From positions 1,116,001 to 1,180,000 of the forward strand of contig NZ_AP025493.1 of NCBI RefSeq assembly GCF_024347515.1: DNA of 64,000 nt, in the 5' to 3' direction. This document shows positions 51,484 to 58,750 of this stretch, piece after piece. Within the stretch, counting starts at the first letter, position 1. Every line of letters begins with the position of its first letter. Made by a program: the position numbers and the translations under genes. A model generated the notes under the pieces. It saw only the letters and a list, made by a program, of their open reading frames with translations. It was not told the DNA's origin and ran no database searches. The DNA comes from Vibrio gigantis (lineage in GTDB: Bacteria; Pseudomonadota; Gammaproteobacteria; Enterobacterales; Vibrionaceae).

Positions 51484-53112
51484 ATGTCGGACCAGGCCAT
51501 ACTTAAAGTCAATAACCTCTCCGTGAGCTTCACAACCAACGATGGAATCGTTGACGCGGTAAAAAAGGTTAACTTTACCCTGAATTCAAGCGAAACCTTG
51601 GCCATTGTTGGTGAATCAGGCTCAGGTAAATCAGTATCTTCCAACGCGCTTATGCGTTTGCTTCCTGATAACGCGATTATCGATCAACAAACAGAAATCG
51701 AGTTTGAGGGACAATCGATTCTAGGAAAAACCGAGCGAGAAATGCAGTCGATTCGTGGCGATAGAATCGGCATGATCTTTCAAGAGCCAATGACCTCTTT
51801 GAACCCATATCTGCGTGTTGGCATTCAAGTGGCAGAAGCCATTATGTGTCATCGCAAGGTATCGAAAGCCCAAGCGAAACAGCGCGTGTTAGAGTTATTT
51901 AACCTTGTGCATTTACCAATGCCTGAGCAGGCTTACACCAAATACCCGCATGAGTTTTCGGGGGGTCAGTTACAGCGTATCATGATCGCAATGGCACTGA
52001 TCAATGAACCAGACATTCTGATTGCCGATGAACCCACCACAGCACTCGATGTGACCGTTCAAGCGGAAGTACTGTCTCTTATCAAAGAGATTCAAGGAAA
52101 AATGGGCATGGCGATTTTGTTCATCACCCATGACCTAGGCGTAGTGAAACACTTTGCCGACCGTGTACTGGTAATGTGTAAAGGGGAATTAGTCGAAGAA
52201 GGGCAGACTCAAACCTTATTCGAAAATCCAAGACACGACTACACACGCATGCTGATTAACTCCATTCCAAAAGGTGCTAAGGCTCCTGTTGAAGCATCCG
52301 CGCCAGAACTGCTTTGTGCAGAAGATATTCGCGTGAAGTTCTTGATCAAATCTCACTTTATCCAAAGTAAGAACCAGTACTTCGAAGCAGTAAAAGGCAT
52401 TTCGTTGAACCTTAAACAAGGCGAAACCTTAGGCATCGTGGGTGAATCAGGTTCAGGTAAATCAACCCTTGGACGTGCATTAATCGGCTTACTGCCAAGT
52501 AGCGGACGTATCGTTTACAAAGGCCAAGACATTAGCTTGTTGAACGACAAACAACGTCACACTCTCAAGAAGGATGTACAGATGGTGTTCCAAGACCCTT
52601 ATGGTTCTTTATCACCACGTATGACGGTTGGGGAAATCATCACCGAAGGCTTAACGGTGCATCAACCTCATCTATCCAAAAAAGAGAGATTAGAAAGAGC
52701 TCGCAAAGCGTTGATTGAGGTTCGCTTAGAGCCGAATTCAATTAACCGTTATCCGCATGAGTTCTCTGGCGGGCAAAGACAGCGTATCGCGATTGCTCGT
52801 GCACTGATTCTTGAGCCCTCTTTCATTTTGTTAGATGAACCAACTTCAGCACTCGACCGCTCGGTACAACTTACCGTGATAGATCTGCTAAAAGACATTC
52901 AAGCCAAACACAACATCGGCTTCCTGTTCATCAGCCACGACCTTTCAGTAGTAAAAGCGCTTTCAGACCGAGTGTTGGTGATGCAGAAGGGCGAAGTGAT
53001 GGAAGAAGGTTCAGCAGAAGAGATTTTTAATGCGCCGAAAAACGACTACACCAAGAAACTGATTGAGGCGTCATTCGACTTAGAAAATAAATCGAAAAAA
53101 AATGCCGCATAG
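51484..53112 (+). CDS. yejF: YejF-type double ATP-binding protein of a peptide ABC importer
   Basis: A 542-residue protein with two complete ABC ATPase domains. Domain 1 has GESGSGKSV (Walker A), MIFQEPMTSLNP (Q loop), FSGGQLQRIMIAMAL (signature) and ILIADEPTTALDV (Walker B). Domain 2 has GESGSGKST, MVFQDPYGSLSP, FSGGQRQRIAIARAL and FILLDEPTSALDR. Each domain ends with the oligopeptide-importer segment (RHDYTRMLINSIP and KNDYTKKLIEAS). E. coli YejF powers uptake of microcin C and peptides with YejABE. Here no permease or binding-protein gene is adjacent, so it must pair with permeases encoded elsewhere. It is linked to the TPR-like gene. Confidence 0.88.
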   Translation: MSDQAILKVNNLSVSFTTNDGIVDAVKKVNFTLNSSETLAIVGESGSGKSVSSNALMRLLPDNAIIDQQTEIEFEGQSILGKTEREMQSIRGDRIGMIFQEPMTSLNPYLRVGIQVAEAIMCHRKVSKAQAKQRVLELFNLVHLPMPEQAYTKYPHEFSGGQLQRIMIAMALINEPDILIADEPTTALDVTVQAEVLSLIKEIQGKMGMAILFITHDLGVVKHFADRVLVMCKGELVEEGQTQTLFENPRHDYTRMLINSIPKGAKAPVEASAPELLCAEDIRVKFLIKSHFIQSKNQYFEAVKGISLNLKQGETLGIVGESGSGKSTLGRALIGLLPSSGRIVYKGQDISLLNDKQRHTLKKDVQMVFQDPYGSLSPRMTVGEIITEGLTVHQPHLSKKERLERARKALIEVRLEPNSINRYPHEFSGGQRQRIAIARALILEPSFILLDEPTSALDRSVQLTVIDLLKDIQAKHNIGFLFISHDLSVVKALSDRVLVMQKGEVMEEGSAEEIFNAPKNDYTKKLIEASFDLENKSKKNAA

Positions 53113-53179
53113 AAGGAACTAATTAAGATTAACAGCGTCTTATAAGTACATTCTGAATATGTATCGCTACTCAAAATAG
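53113..53179. other. Spacer after yejF
   Basis: 67 bp of non-coding sequence between the yejF stop and the palindromic element. No promoter or terminator is clear. Confidence 0.4.
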
Positions 53180-53278
53180 TTGGAGTTGCAGCTAGGCAAC
53201 AAATAAGTTCAGCCCTATGAGCATAGGGGCTCTATGTGATTAGGGGGAACTTAGGCAGTTACAACGCTGCGGCTCCAA
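53180..53278. repeat. 99-bp imperfect palindromic element
   Basis: Begins TTGGAG and ends CTCCAA. Nested pairs follow in register: GCAGC (53188-53192) with GCTGC (53266-53270), AAGTTC (53205-53210) with GAACTT (53247-53252), and CCCTATG (53213-53219) with CATAGGG (53222-53228) at the tip. A side hairpin GTTGC / GCAAC lies at 53186-53200. The form is that of a MITE or a dispersed structured repeat. I see one copy in this window and no terminal duplication that I can prove. Confidence 0.65.
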
Positions 53279-53335
53279 ATGAATGGATTGCACTCTAGAA
53301 TGGATATAGCAAAACTGGTTTGGCCGCCAAAAGAG

Positions 53336-53359
53336 AAATGTCGCATGGATGCGACATTT
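53336..53359. terminator. Terminator-like hairpin after yejF region
   Basis: Perfect 10-bp stem AAATGTCGCA / TGCGACATTT, loop TGGA, then TTCGTTTCTG. It lies about 225 bp past yejF, between it and the convergent LacI gene. Confidence 0.7.
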
Positions 53360-53427
53360 TTCGTTTCTGAAGGGAAATAATTTCTCTCTAAATCTTATTC
53401 CCTGCAATTAAATCACTTCATTACAAA

Positions 53428-54441
53428 CTAACGATAGAGAGACTTGGTCGATTCTCTGACAAGTAAATCAATCGGTGGTAATCGAGCCTCATGCCTCTCG
53501 CCGGACAACAAGTTCAAAATAGATTGAGCACACACCTCACCAATCTCTTCAATTGGTTGTCTCAAAGTCGTTAACGCTGGCGTGAAATACTTCGACGTTG
53601 GTAAATCATCAAAACCAATCACCGACACATCTTCTGGTACTTTATAACCGTGGTCATGTAGCGCCTTAATCGCGCCATAAGCCGTTTGATCATTGGCTGC
53701 GAACAGAGCAGAAAAGTGAATCTTCGACTCGATTAATTCAACGGTTTTCTCATAGCCCGATTCACTACTAAAATCGCCTTGCTTGACGAGCTTTGGCATC
53801 GCCTTGATACCCGCCTCTTGAAGCGCTTTTTTATAGCCTTCAAAACGATTACCTGCGTCAGGCTGGCTTGAAAGCCCTTTGATATGAGCGATATTAACAT
53901 GCCCCTGTTGAAGCAAGTGAAGGGTCGCCATGTAGCCGCCCAATACATTGTCGATATTGATTGAGCGAACATTGTCTCCAACCATGTCATAACCCACCGC
54001 GACAACCGGAATGTCTTGTGTGTATTTGGCGATGTCTTCTTTGGTGATGCTACCCGTCACGATAATCATGCCATCGACATTGCTTTTAGCCAGATACTCC
54101 AAAGCATGTATTTCGAGCTTTTTTTGCCAGTGCCCAGTTGCTATCACTAACGAATAGCCTTGAGCTATCAGAGTTTTCTCCATGTCGTTGAGGATACGAC
54201 TGGTATAAGGGCTGTCAGGGTGTTGCACCAACACACCGATCGTCAGTGAACGGCGATTGATGTTCTCCTGCATTTGAAAATTCGGTTTGTAGCCGGTGTC
54301 TTTGATCGCCTGTTCGATATTCTGGCTTTTATCATCCGACACATAGGTTGTTCGATTAAGAAAACGAGAAACCGTGCTTGGCGAAACGCCGGCGAGCCTC
54401 GCTACATCGTATACGGTGGTTTTTTTAGTTTTAGTGCGCAT
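53428..54441 (-). CDS. LacI-family transcriptional regulator
   Basis: A 337-residue repressor. The helix-turn-helix and hinge are TTVYDVARLAGVSPSTVSRFLNRTTYVSDDKSQNIEQAIKDTGYKPN. The sugar-binding half runs from LTIGVLVQHPDSPYTSRILNDMEKTLIAQGYSLVIATG to VSVIGFDDLPTSKYFTPALTTLRQPIEEIGE. It likely senses a gluco-oligosaccharide or its phosphorylated product, as it is the last gene on the minus strand of the beta-glucoside locus. No LacI-type operator with a central CG could be found by eye in the promoter regions present in the window. Confidence 0.9.
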   Translation of the reverse strand: MRTKTKKTTVYDVARLAGVSPSTVSRFLNRTTYVSDDKSQNIEQAIKDTGYKPNFQMQENINRRSLTIGVLVQHPDSPYTSRILNDMEKTLIAQGYSLVIATGHWQKKLEIHALEYLAKSNVDGMIIVTGSITKEDIAKYTQDIPVVAVGYDMVGDNVRSINIDNVLGGYMATLHLLQQGHVNIAHIKGLSSQPDAGNRFEGYKKALQEAGIKAMPKLVKQGDFSSESGYEKTVELIESKIHFSALFAANDQTAYGAIKALHDHGYKVPEDVSVIGFDDLPTSKYFTPALTTLRQPIEEIGEVCAQSILNLLSGERHEARLPPIDLLVRESTKSLYR

Positions 54442-54468
54442 CTCGATACCCTAACCCAGTGACATTTA

Positions 54469-54522
54469 GGGGAGCCCTAAAGCTCCCCATCAGTTTCAAC
54501 TCAACATTGCTCAAGTTGAAAC
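54469..54522 (-). terminator. Double hairpin after the GH116 gene
   Basis: Two perfect stems on the transcribed strand: GTTTCAAC / GTTGAAAC (54493-54500 / 54515-54522) and GGGGAGC / GCTCCCC (54469-54475 / 54482-54488). There is no long U-run, so termination may be partial, letting some transcripts reach the LacI gene. Confidence 0.6.
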
Positions 54523-54535
54523 TCATACTATTTAA

Positions 54536-57500
54536 TTAATATAAGTAGGCGAAAATCATCCCCGGTCGGAAATAGCGACCTGCGGTATATTTCAAACCTG
54601 TGCTCAGAAGCCACTTATGAAGAACCGTAGCTTGCTCCGCTGAAATTTCACCTTTAACCATATTAACAAATTTATCACTGTCTTTGGTCAAACGAGGGCT
54701 AACTCGCCCGTCAGATAGCACACACTTTTGTAATTTAAGCGCAGTAAGCCACTTTTTCGCATCACTTTGTGACAATTTAAAAGATTCTGAAAGATCTTCC
54801 TCATCAAATGAGACGGAGCAATTGAATCCTTCTGGCGCTGCAAATGGAATTTTTGAATAGTCATAAAGCGCGGTATACACGGTATCCATCAATCTTTCCG
54901 CTTGCTGAGATTTACCCGCTAAACTCAGCGCAGTCGCAACGCTAAACTGCACACCAATCCACACGTCTTGCGCTTGGAATGCTTCATGCGGCGAGCCATC
55001 GGCGAGCGTCATATTCGCCACCCCAAGTTTAGGGCTGTTAATCTCGAAGTTATGTTTATAAACATAGTCCAATGCACGCTGAATGCGCTGTTGCGGGAAA
55101 ATACCCTCTAGGCCAATCAGTTTGAGATAGCTATCGGCAAGCAATGCATCACCAAAGCTATTGTCTGAATCGGGTACCAAATCTAGATATTCTTGTGTGA
55201 AAGCTTGAGGTGCCGTTTCACTCAACAAACGTTTCTTGGAAACACGTTGAGCTACCTTACCGATATTTATTGAAGTATCGGTTTGGTTTAGATAATCGTT
55301 AAGCATATTCTTATCGACAATCGCATCACCCGTTAAGACCAACCCCAGATTTTCCAAAGCTTGGTAACCTTCACCGGTAAGGTGCTTAGCTTGGACTGGC
55401 GTCACGAAGAAGTGGTAATAACCCTCTTTCTCATCCCACAAGCTCTGCTCAACTGTGGCAAACGCTTTTTTCGAACGTGTAAGGAAACCCGCGCCTAGAT
55501 CGTGTTCGCCCATCAATTTTGCAAGCTCACTTGCGGCTTGAAGGCCTGCAACCCAGAGGCTCGCACAGTAAATAGAGATACCGTGAGACGCAAGGTTATC
55601 AAAGGTGTCGTCAGTACCTCGAGTGAGTGGTAAATCATCGCCGTCTGCAATCAAGTTCGACAAGAAATCGATACTCTCTGTTACGGCTTGCCAGCACTCT
55701 TTAACCACTGACGTATCTTGTGTGTTTTGGTAGTGACGGTACACCATCAGAATGTATTTCGGCGCTAAGTCCTTCCATTCCTTAACATTATGCCAGCTAT
55801 ACGCGTCAGGCTGAATGTCGAACGGGCTACCCAAATCGTGGATTACAGCACCTCGAATTGCGCGCACACCTTGGTACTTTTCATCAATCAATTCAGCATT
55901 TGGTGTCGCTTCATATTCCCAGTAGCGGCGCTGAGTAAAGTCTTCAGCCAAAATCGCTTTTGAGAACTCTTTCATCACGCAGCCATCAAGTTCAGGCAGC
56001 AAATAGAGCAATGAAAATGAACCGTAGAAATACACATCCAGTGAATTAAAGAATGGGTAATCGACACACTCTTTCACCAGGAACTTGTCTTCTTTATCCC
56101 ATACTGTTGATTCAGCGAGGAATGATAGTGAGTTCATCGCCATTGTCGCATAGCGCAGTGCTGATTCAGGCTGTGATATCTTGCTTTGAGCTTGCTCTAG
56201 GAAAGCGGTCTGTTGCTCAACGATCTTCTGCTCAATCACCTCTAGTTTTGGCAAGACATCTTCTAACATCGGTAAGGCAGGTTTCGCTTGAGGGTAGAAT
56301 TGAGTGTAAGCCTTGTCCGAGTGCCAGCCATTAAGCATAACTTTACTGTGTGCCATCACCTGTGCAAAACGAAGGTCAACAGATTCGCCCGGCTCCAACT
56401 CAACCTGAACCACAACTAATGCGCTCAATGCTTCGCGCCCAGTGTAGATCCCCGTTTGGAATTCAGCGTTAGTACGGCCAGTTTTCAATGCGAACTCTGT
56501 TTGCTGGGTAACTTTCGAAGTATAAAGCGTTGGCTTAACAGACACCGACACCTTGCCAGATTCCGTCAAATGGTTTTCTGCTTGTACTCCAAACACCACC
56601 TCACCTTCAATGTCACTTTGATAAGGGGATTGGCTAGTGAGCTGGACACCGATAAAACTGTCGCTTTCGCCGTTTACGTTAACCGCTTGATGCTGCTGGG
56701 CGATTGGGTTTTGAGACAAGGTACACGCCGAATCTTGAATCCCATCACGACCTTTTCGGTAGGTTGAGCCAATCAGGTTTTGTAGAGGTTGAGCAAGCGT
56801 AATCACGCGTGTTTGCTGTGATTCATTAGTAATCTGGAAGTGGTTCCAGTGCATCGGCAAAGAACAGAGGCGTTTATCCTCTTTAACGATCGGCGAGACT
56901 ACCTTTCGCTTTATATTAATACCATCAAAACTATTATATTTATATTCAGCTAATGGATATAAAGCCTTATATTCTATATCGCTACCATTAACACTTTCTA
57001 TATCACTATTATTTCCCGCAGTTAGTGATAGCTGTCTCGTTGTATCATTTATTAATAAACCATTAAAGAAATCTAAGGCTACATATAATTGACAATCAAT
57101 CGACGATGAATCGGATTCAATTAATAATTGAGTCTTATTAGAAAACTCTACATTCCACTTTATAAAGTTATCTTTATTTTCTTTATAGAAATTACCATTT
57201 CCTAATGCGGCACGAATGAGGTTAATCGCATTCGAAATATTTTCTTTATCTATCTTCTTTCCATCGAATAGCGCTGGGTAAAAATTCAGATGAACGCTAA
57301 GCTCTTGCTCGTTAAGAACCTGAAGCGTTTCAATGGTCGGCACATCCATCACTGACGCATAAAAATCATTAAAATTAACAACTTGCTCTGAACAATCGAC
57401 AAATATTCCTGGAATAAAACTGAAGTTTGGCGTGTTACCATTTGGCGTCAGTGTAAAGGTATTACCGATACCACCGATCGCCATACCTGTATTTTCTGGT

Positions 57501-57610
57501 GTCGTAGAAATTGGCGTGTACCAAGGTTGAATAAATTCAACTGCATCGCCCTTTTTACACAAGTGTTCTGAATTTCCTGAATAGCTTGAATATGGAATTT
57601 TATTATTCAT
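54536..57610 (-). CDS. GH116-family glycoside hydrolase (beta-glucosidase/GBA2-like)
   Basis: A 1024-residue protein. The N-terminal beta domain includes NTGMAIGGIGNTFTLTPNG, the family opening G-x-(A/P)-x-G-G-x-G. The catalytic (alpha/alpha)6 domain has FLVKECVDYPFFNSLDVYFYGSFSLLYLLPELD, AVIHDLGSP, YSWHNVKEWKDLAPKYILMVYRHYQNT, RGTDDTFDNLASHGISIYCASLWVAGLQAASELA and FQAQDVWIGVQFSVATALSLAG. These line up with human GBA2 and Thermoanaerobacterium GH116. The E of KECVDYP is the candidate nucleophile, the D of GTDDTFDN the acid/base. The frame opens 37 codons earlier, but the ATG at 57610 has GGCGG upstream and avoids overlap with the divergent gene. No signal peptide, so it acts in the cytoplasm on imported beta-glucosides. 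Its first part is markedly AT-rich. Confidence 0.85.
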   Translation of the reverse strand: MNNKIPYSSYSGNSEHLCKKGDAVEFIQPWYTPISTTPENTGMAIGGIGNTFTLTPNGNTPNFSFIPGIFVDCSEQVVNFNDFYASVMDVPTIETLQVLNEQELSVHLNFYPALFDGKKIDKENISNAINLIRAALGNGNFYKENKDNFIKWNVEFSNKTQLLIESDSSSIDCQLYVALDFFNGLLINDTTRQLSLTAGNNSDIESVNGSDIEYKALYPLAEYKYNSFDGINIKRKVVSPIVKEDKRLCSLPMHWNHFQITNESQQTRVITLAQPLQNLIGSTYRKGRDGIQDSACTLSQNPIAQQHQAVNVNGESDSFIGVQLTSQSPYQSDIEGEVVFGVQAENHLTESGKVSVSVKPTLYTSKVTQQTEFALKTGRTNAEFQTGIYTGREALSALVVVQVELEPGESVDLRFAQVMAHSKVMLNGWHSDKAYTQFYPQAKPALPMLEDVLPKLEVIEQKIVEQQTAFLEQAQSKISQPESALRYATMAMNSLSFLAESTVWDKEDKFLVKECVDYPFFNSLDVYFYGSFSLLYLLPELDGCVMKEFSKAILAEDFTQRRYWEYEATPNAELIDEKYQGVRAIRGAVIHDLGSPFDIQPDAYSWHNVKEWKDLAPKYILMVYRHYQNTQDTSVVKECWQAVTESIDFLSNLIADGDDLPLTRGTDDTFDNLASHGISIYCASLWVAGLQAASELAKLMGEHDLGAGFLTRSKKAFATVEQSLWDEKEGYYHFFVTPVQAKHLTGEGYQALENLGLVLTGDAIVDKNMLNDYLNQTDTSINIGKVAQRVSKKRLLSETAPQAFTQEYLDLVPDSDNSFGDALLADSYLKLIGLEGIFPQQRIQRALDYVYKHNFEINSPKLGVANMTLADGSPHEAFQAQDVWIGVQFSVATALSLAGKSQQAERLMDTVYTALYDYSKIPFAAPEGFNCSVSFDEEDLSESFKLSQSDAKKWLTALKLQKCVLSDGRVSPRLTKDSDKFVNMVKGEISAEQATVLHKWLLSTGLKYTAGRYFRPGMIFAYLY

Positions 57611-57674
57611 GTTAAAACCGCCATTGAATATTTTTTTCTTCTTGTTAATATCTTTCAAAAATGGAGACATCAAC

Positions 57675-58622
57675 ATGTTTAAAATTATAAATGAAAAATT
57701 TGGAAATATTGACTCTGTCACATTAATAAATCAGCAGCATGGTATAGAACTTAAAATAATCAATGGGTTTGGTGCTGTTATAAATAAATACATTGTAAAT
57801 AGCAGTCCATTCTCTTTTATTTGTGGCTATCAGAATTATGATGAACTGATCAACCAACATCCGTTCTTTTCCCGCAGTGCTAAATTATTTCCTTTTCCAA
57901 ACCGTTTAAACTTAGGTCGCTACAGTTTCGACAACCAAAACCATCAACTCCCAGCTAACTTTCCTTGGTCTGATCACGCCGTACATGGCCTGCTCTACAA
58001 CCAACCTTTTTCAATCACAAACAGCGTGGCCAATGATCAGTCAGCCAGTGTGACGCTTCAGTATCAAACGTCGTCTTTACATCCAGGTTTTCCGTTTGCT
58101 TTTAACCTTGAAACCACATTCACAATCGACACAACGGGTAAGCTCTCTTGCTCAACAACCGTCTCTAATTGTGGTGATTATGCGTTCCCATTCGGTGATG
58201 CTTGGCACCCTTACTTCTCGCTCGGCAATGACCTAGAACAGTGTGAACTGACCATGTCACCTTGCGCTGAGGTCGTACACGAGAACGACCTACCCAATGG
58301 TGAAAAGCGCGCTTTTGACCGTTCGTCTCTAAGTGAAGACCTGATTAATCAAAGCCTAAATCACTGCTTTGAATTTGAAGCGACTGCGACCAACCAACTG
58401 ACTTTGACACGCTCAGATTCATCAGCCGCAATTCACTATCAACAAGACGCAAGCTACCCATTTGTTCAGCTGTACACCCCAACAAGTGAGCAAAGTATTG
58501 CAATAGAACCAATGACTTGCCCTGCCGATGCTTTCAATAACCAAATTGGCTTATTGACGCTTAGCCCGAACCAGTCTCAAACCTTCACTTGGCAATGCCA
58601 AGCCACCTATCAACCACAATAA
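57675..58622 (+). CDS. Aldose 1-epimerase (galactose mutarotase-like)
   Basis: A 315-residue all-beta protein. Family features are GFGAVINKYIVN at the start, PFPNRLNLGRYSFD (the N-R loop), DHAVHGLLYNQPF (first active-site His), FPFGDAWHPYFSLG (second His, W-H-P-Y-F) and IAIEPMTCPADAFNN (catalytic Glu). It speeds alpha/beta exchange of sugars released by the cluster. The frame opens 22 codons earlier; GGAG before the ATG at 57675 decides. Only 64 bp separate it from the divergent GH116 start, so both promoters overlap. Confidence 0.9.
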   Translation: MFKIINEKFGNIDSVTLINQQHGIELKIINGFGAVINKYIVNSSPFSFICGYQNYDELINQHPFFSRSAKLFPFPNRLNLGRYSFDNQNHQLPANFPWSDHAVHGLLYNQPFSITNSVANDQSASVTLQYQTSSLHPGFPFAFNLETTFTIDTTGKLSCSTTVSNCGDYAFPFGDAWHPYFSLGNDLEQCELTMSPCAEVVHENDLPNGEKRAFDRSSLSEDLINQSLNHCFEFEATATNQLTLTRSDSSAAIHYQQDASYPFVQLYTPTSEQSIAIEPMTCPADAFNNQIGLLTLSPNQSQTFTWQCQATYQPQ

Positions 58623-58722
58623 AGCGAACGAACCTAAAGCAACTGCTGAACGTAAAACCAGCCCCCCAGAGAACGCATTGCTAACGAAAAACAAACGAAA
58701 GAAGCTAATCGAAAGAGCAATA

Positions 58723-58743
58723 AAGGGCGCATAAAGCGCCCTT
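58723..58743. terminator. Bidirectional terminator between epimerase and GH94 genes
   Basis: Stem AAGGGCGC / GCGCCCTT, loop ATAAA, extended by outer pairing of AAAGAG with CTCTTT. Confidence 0.85.
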
Positions 58744-58750
58744 CTCTTTG

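Noticed and set aside
57611..57674. LacI-type operator between GH116 and epimerase genes
   Set aside because: No palindrome with a central CG pair could be found in the 64-bp spacer; control by the LacI protein here remains unshown.
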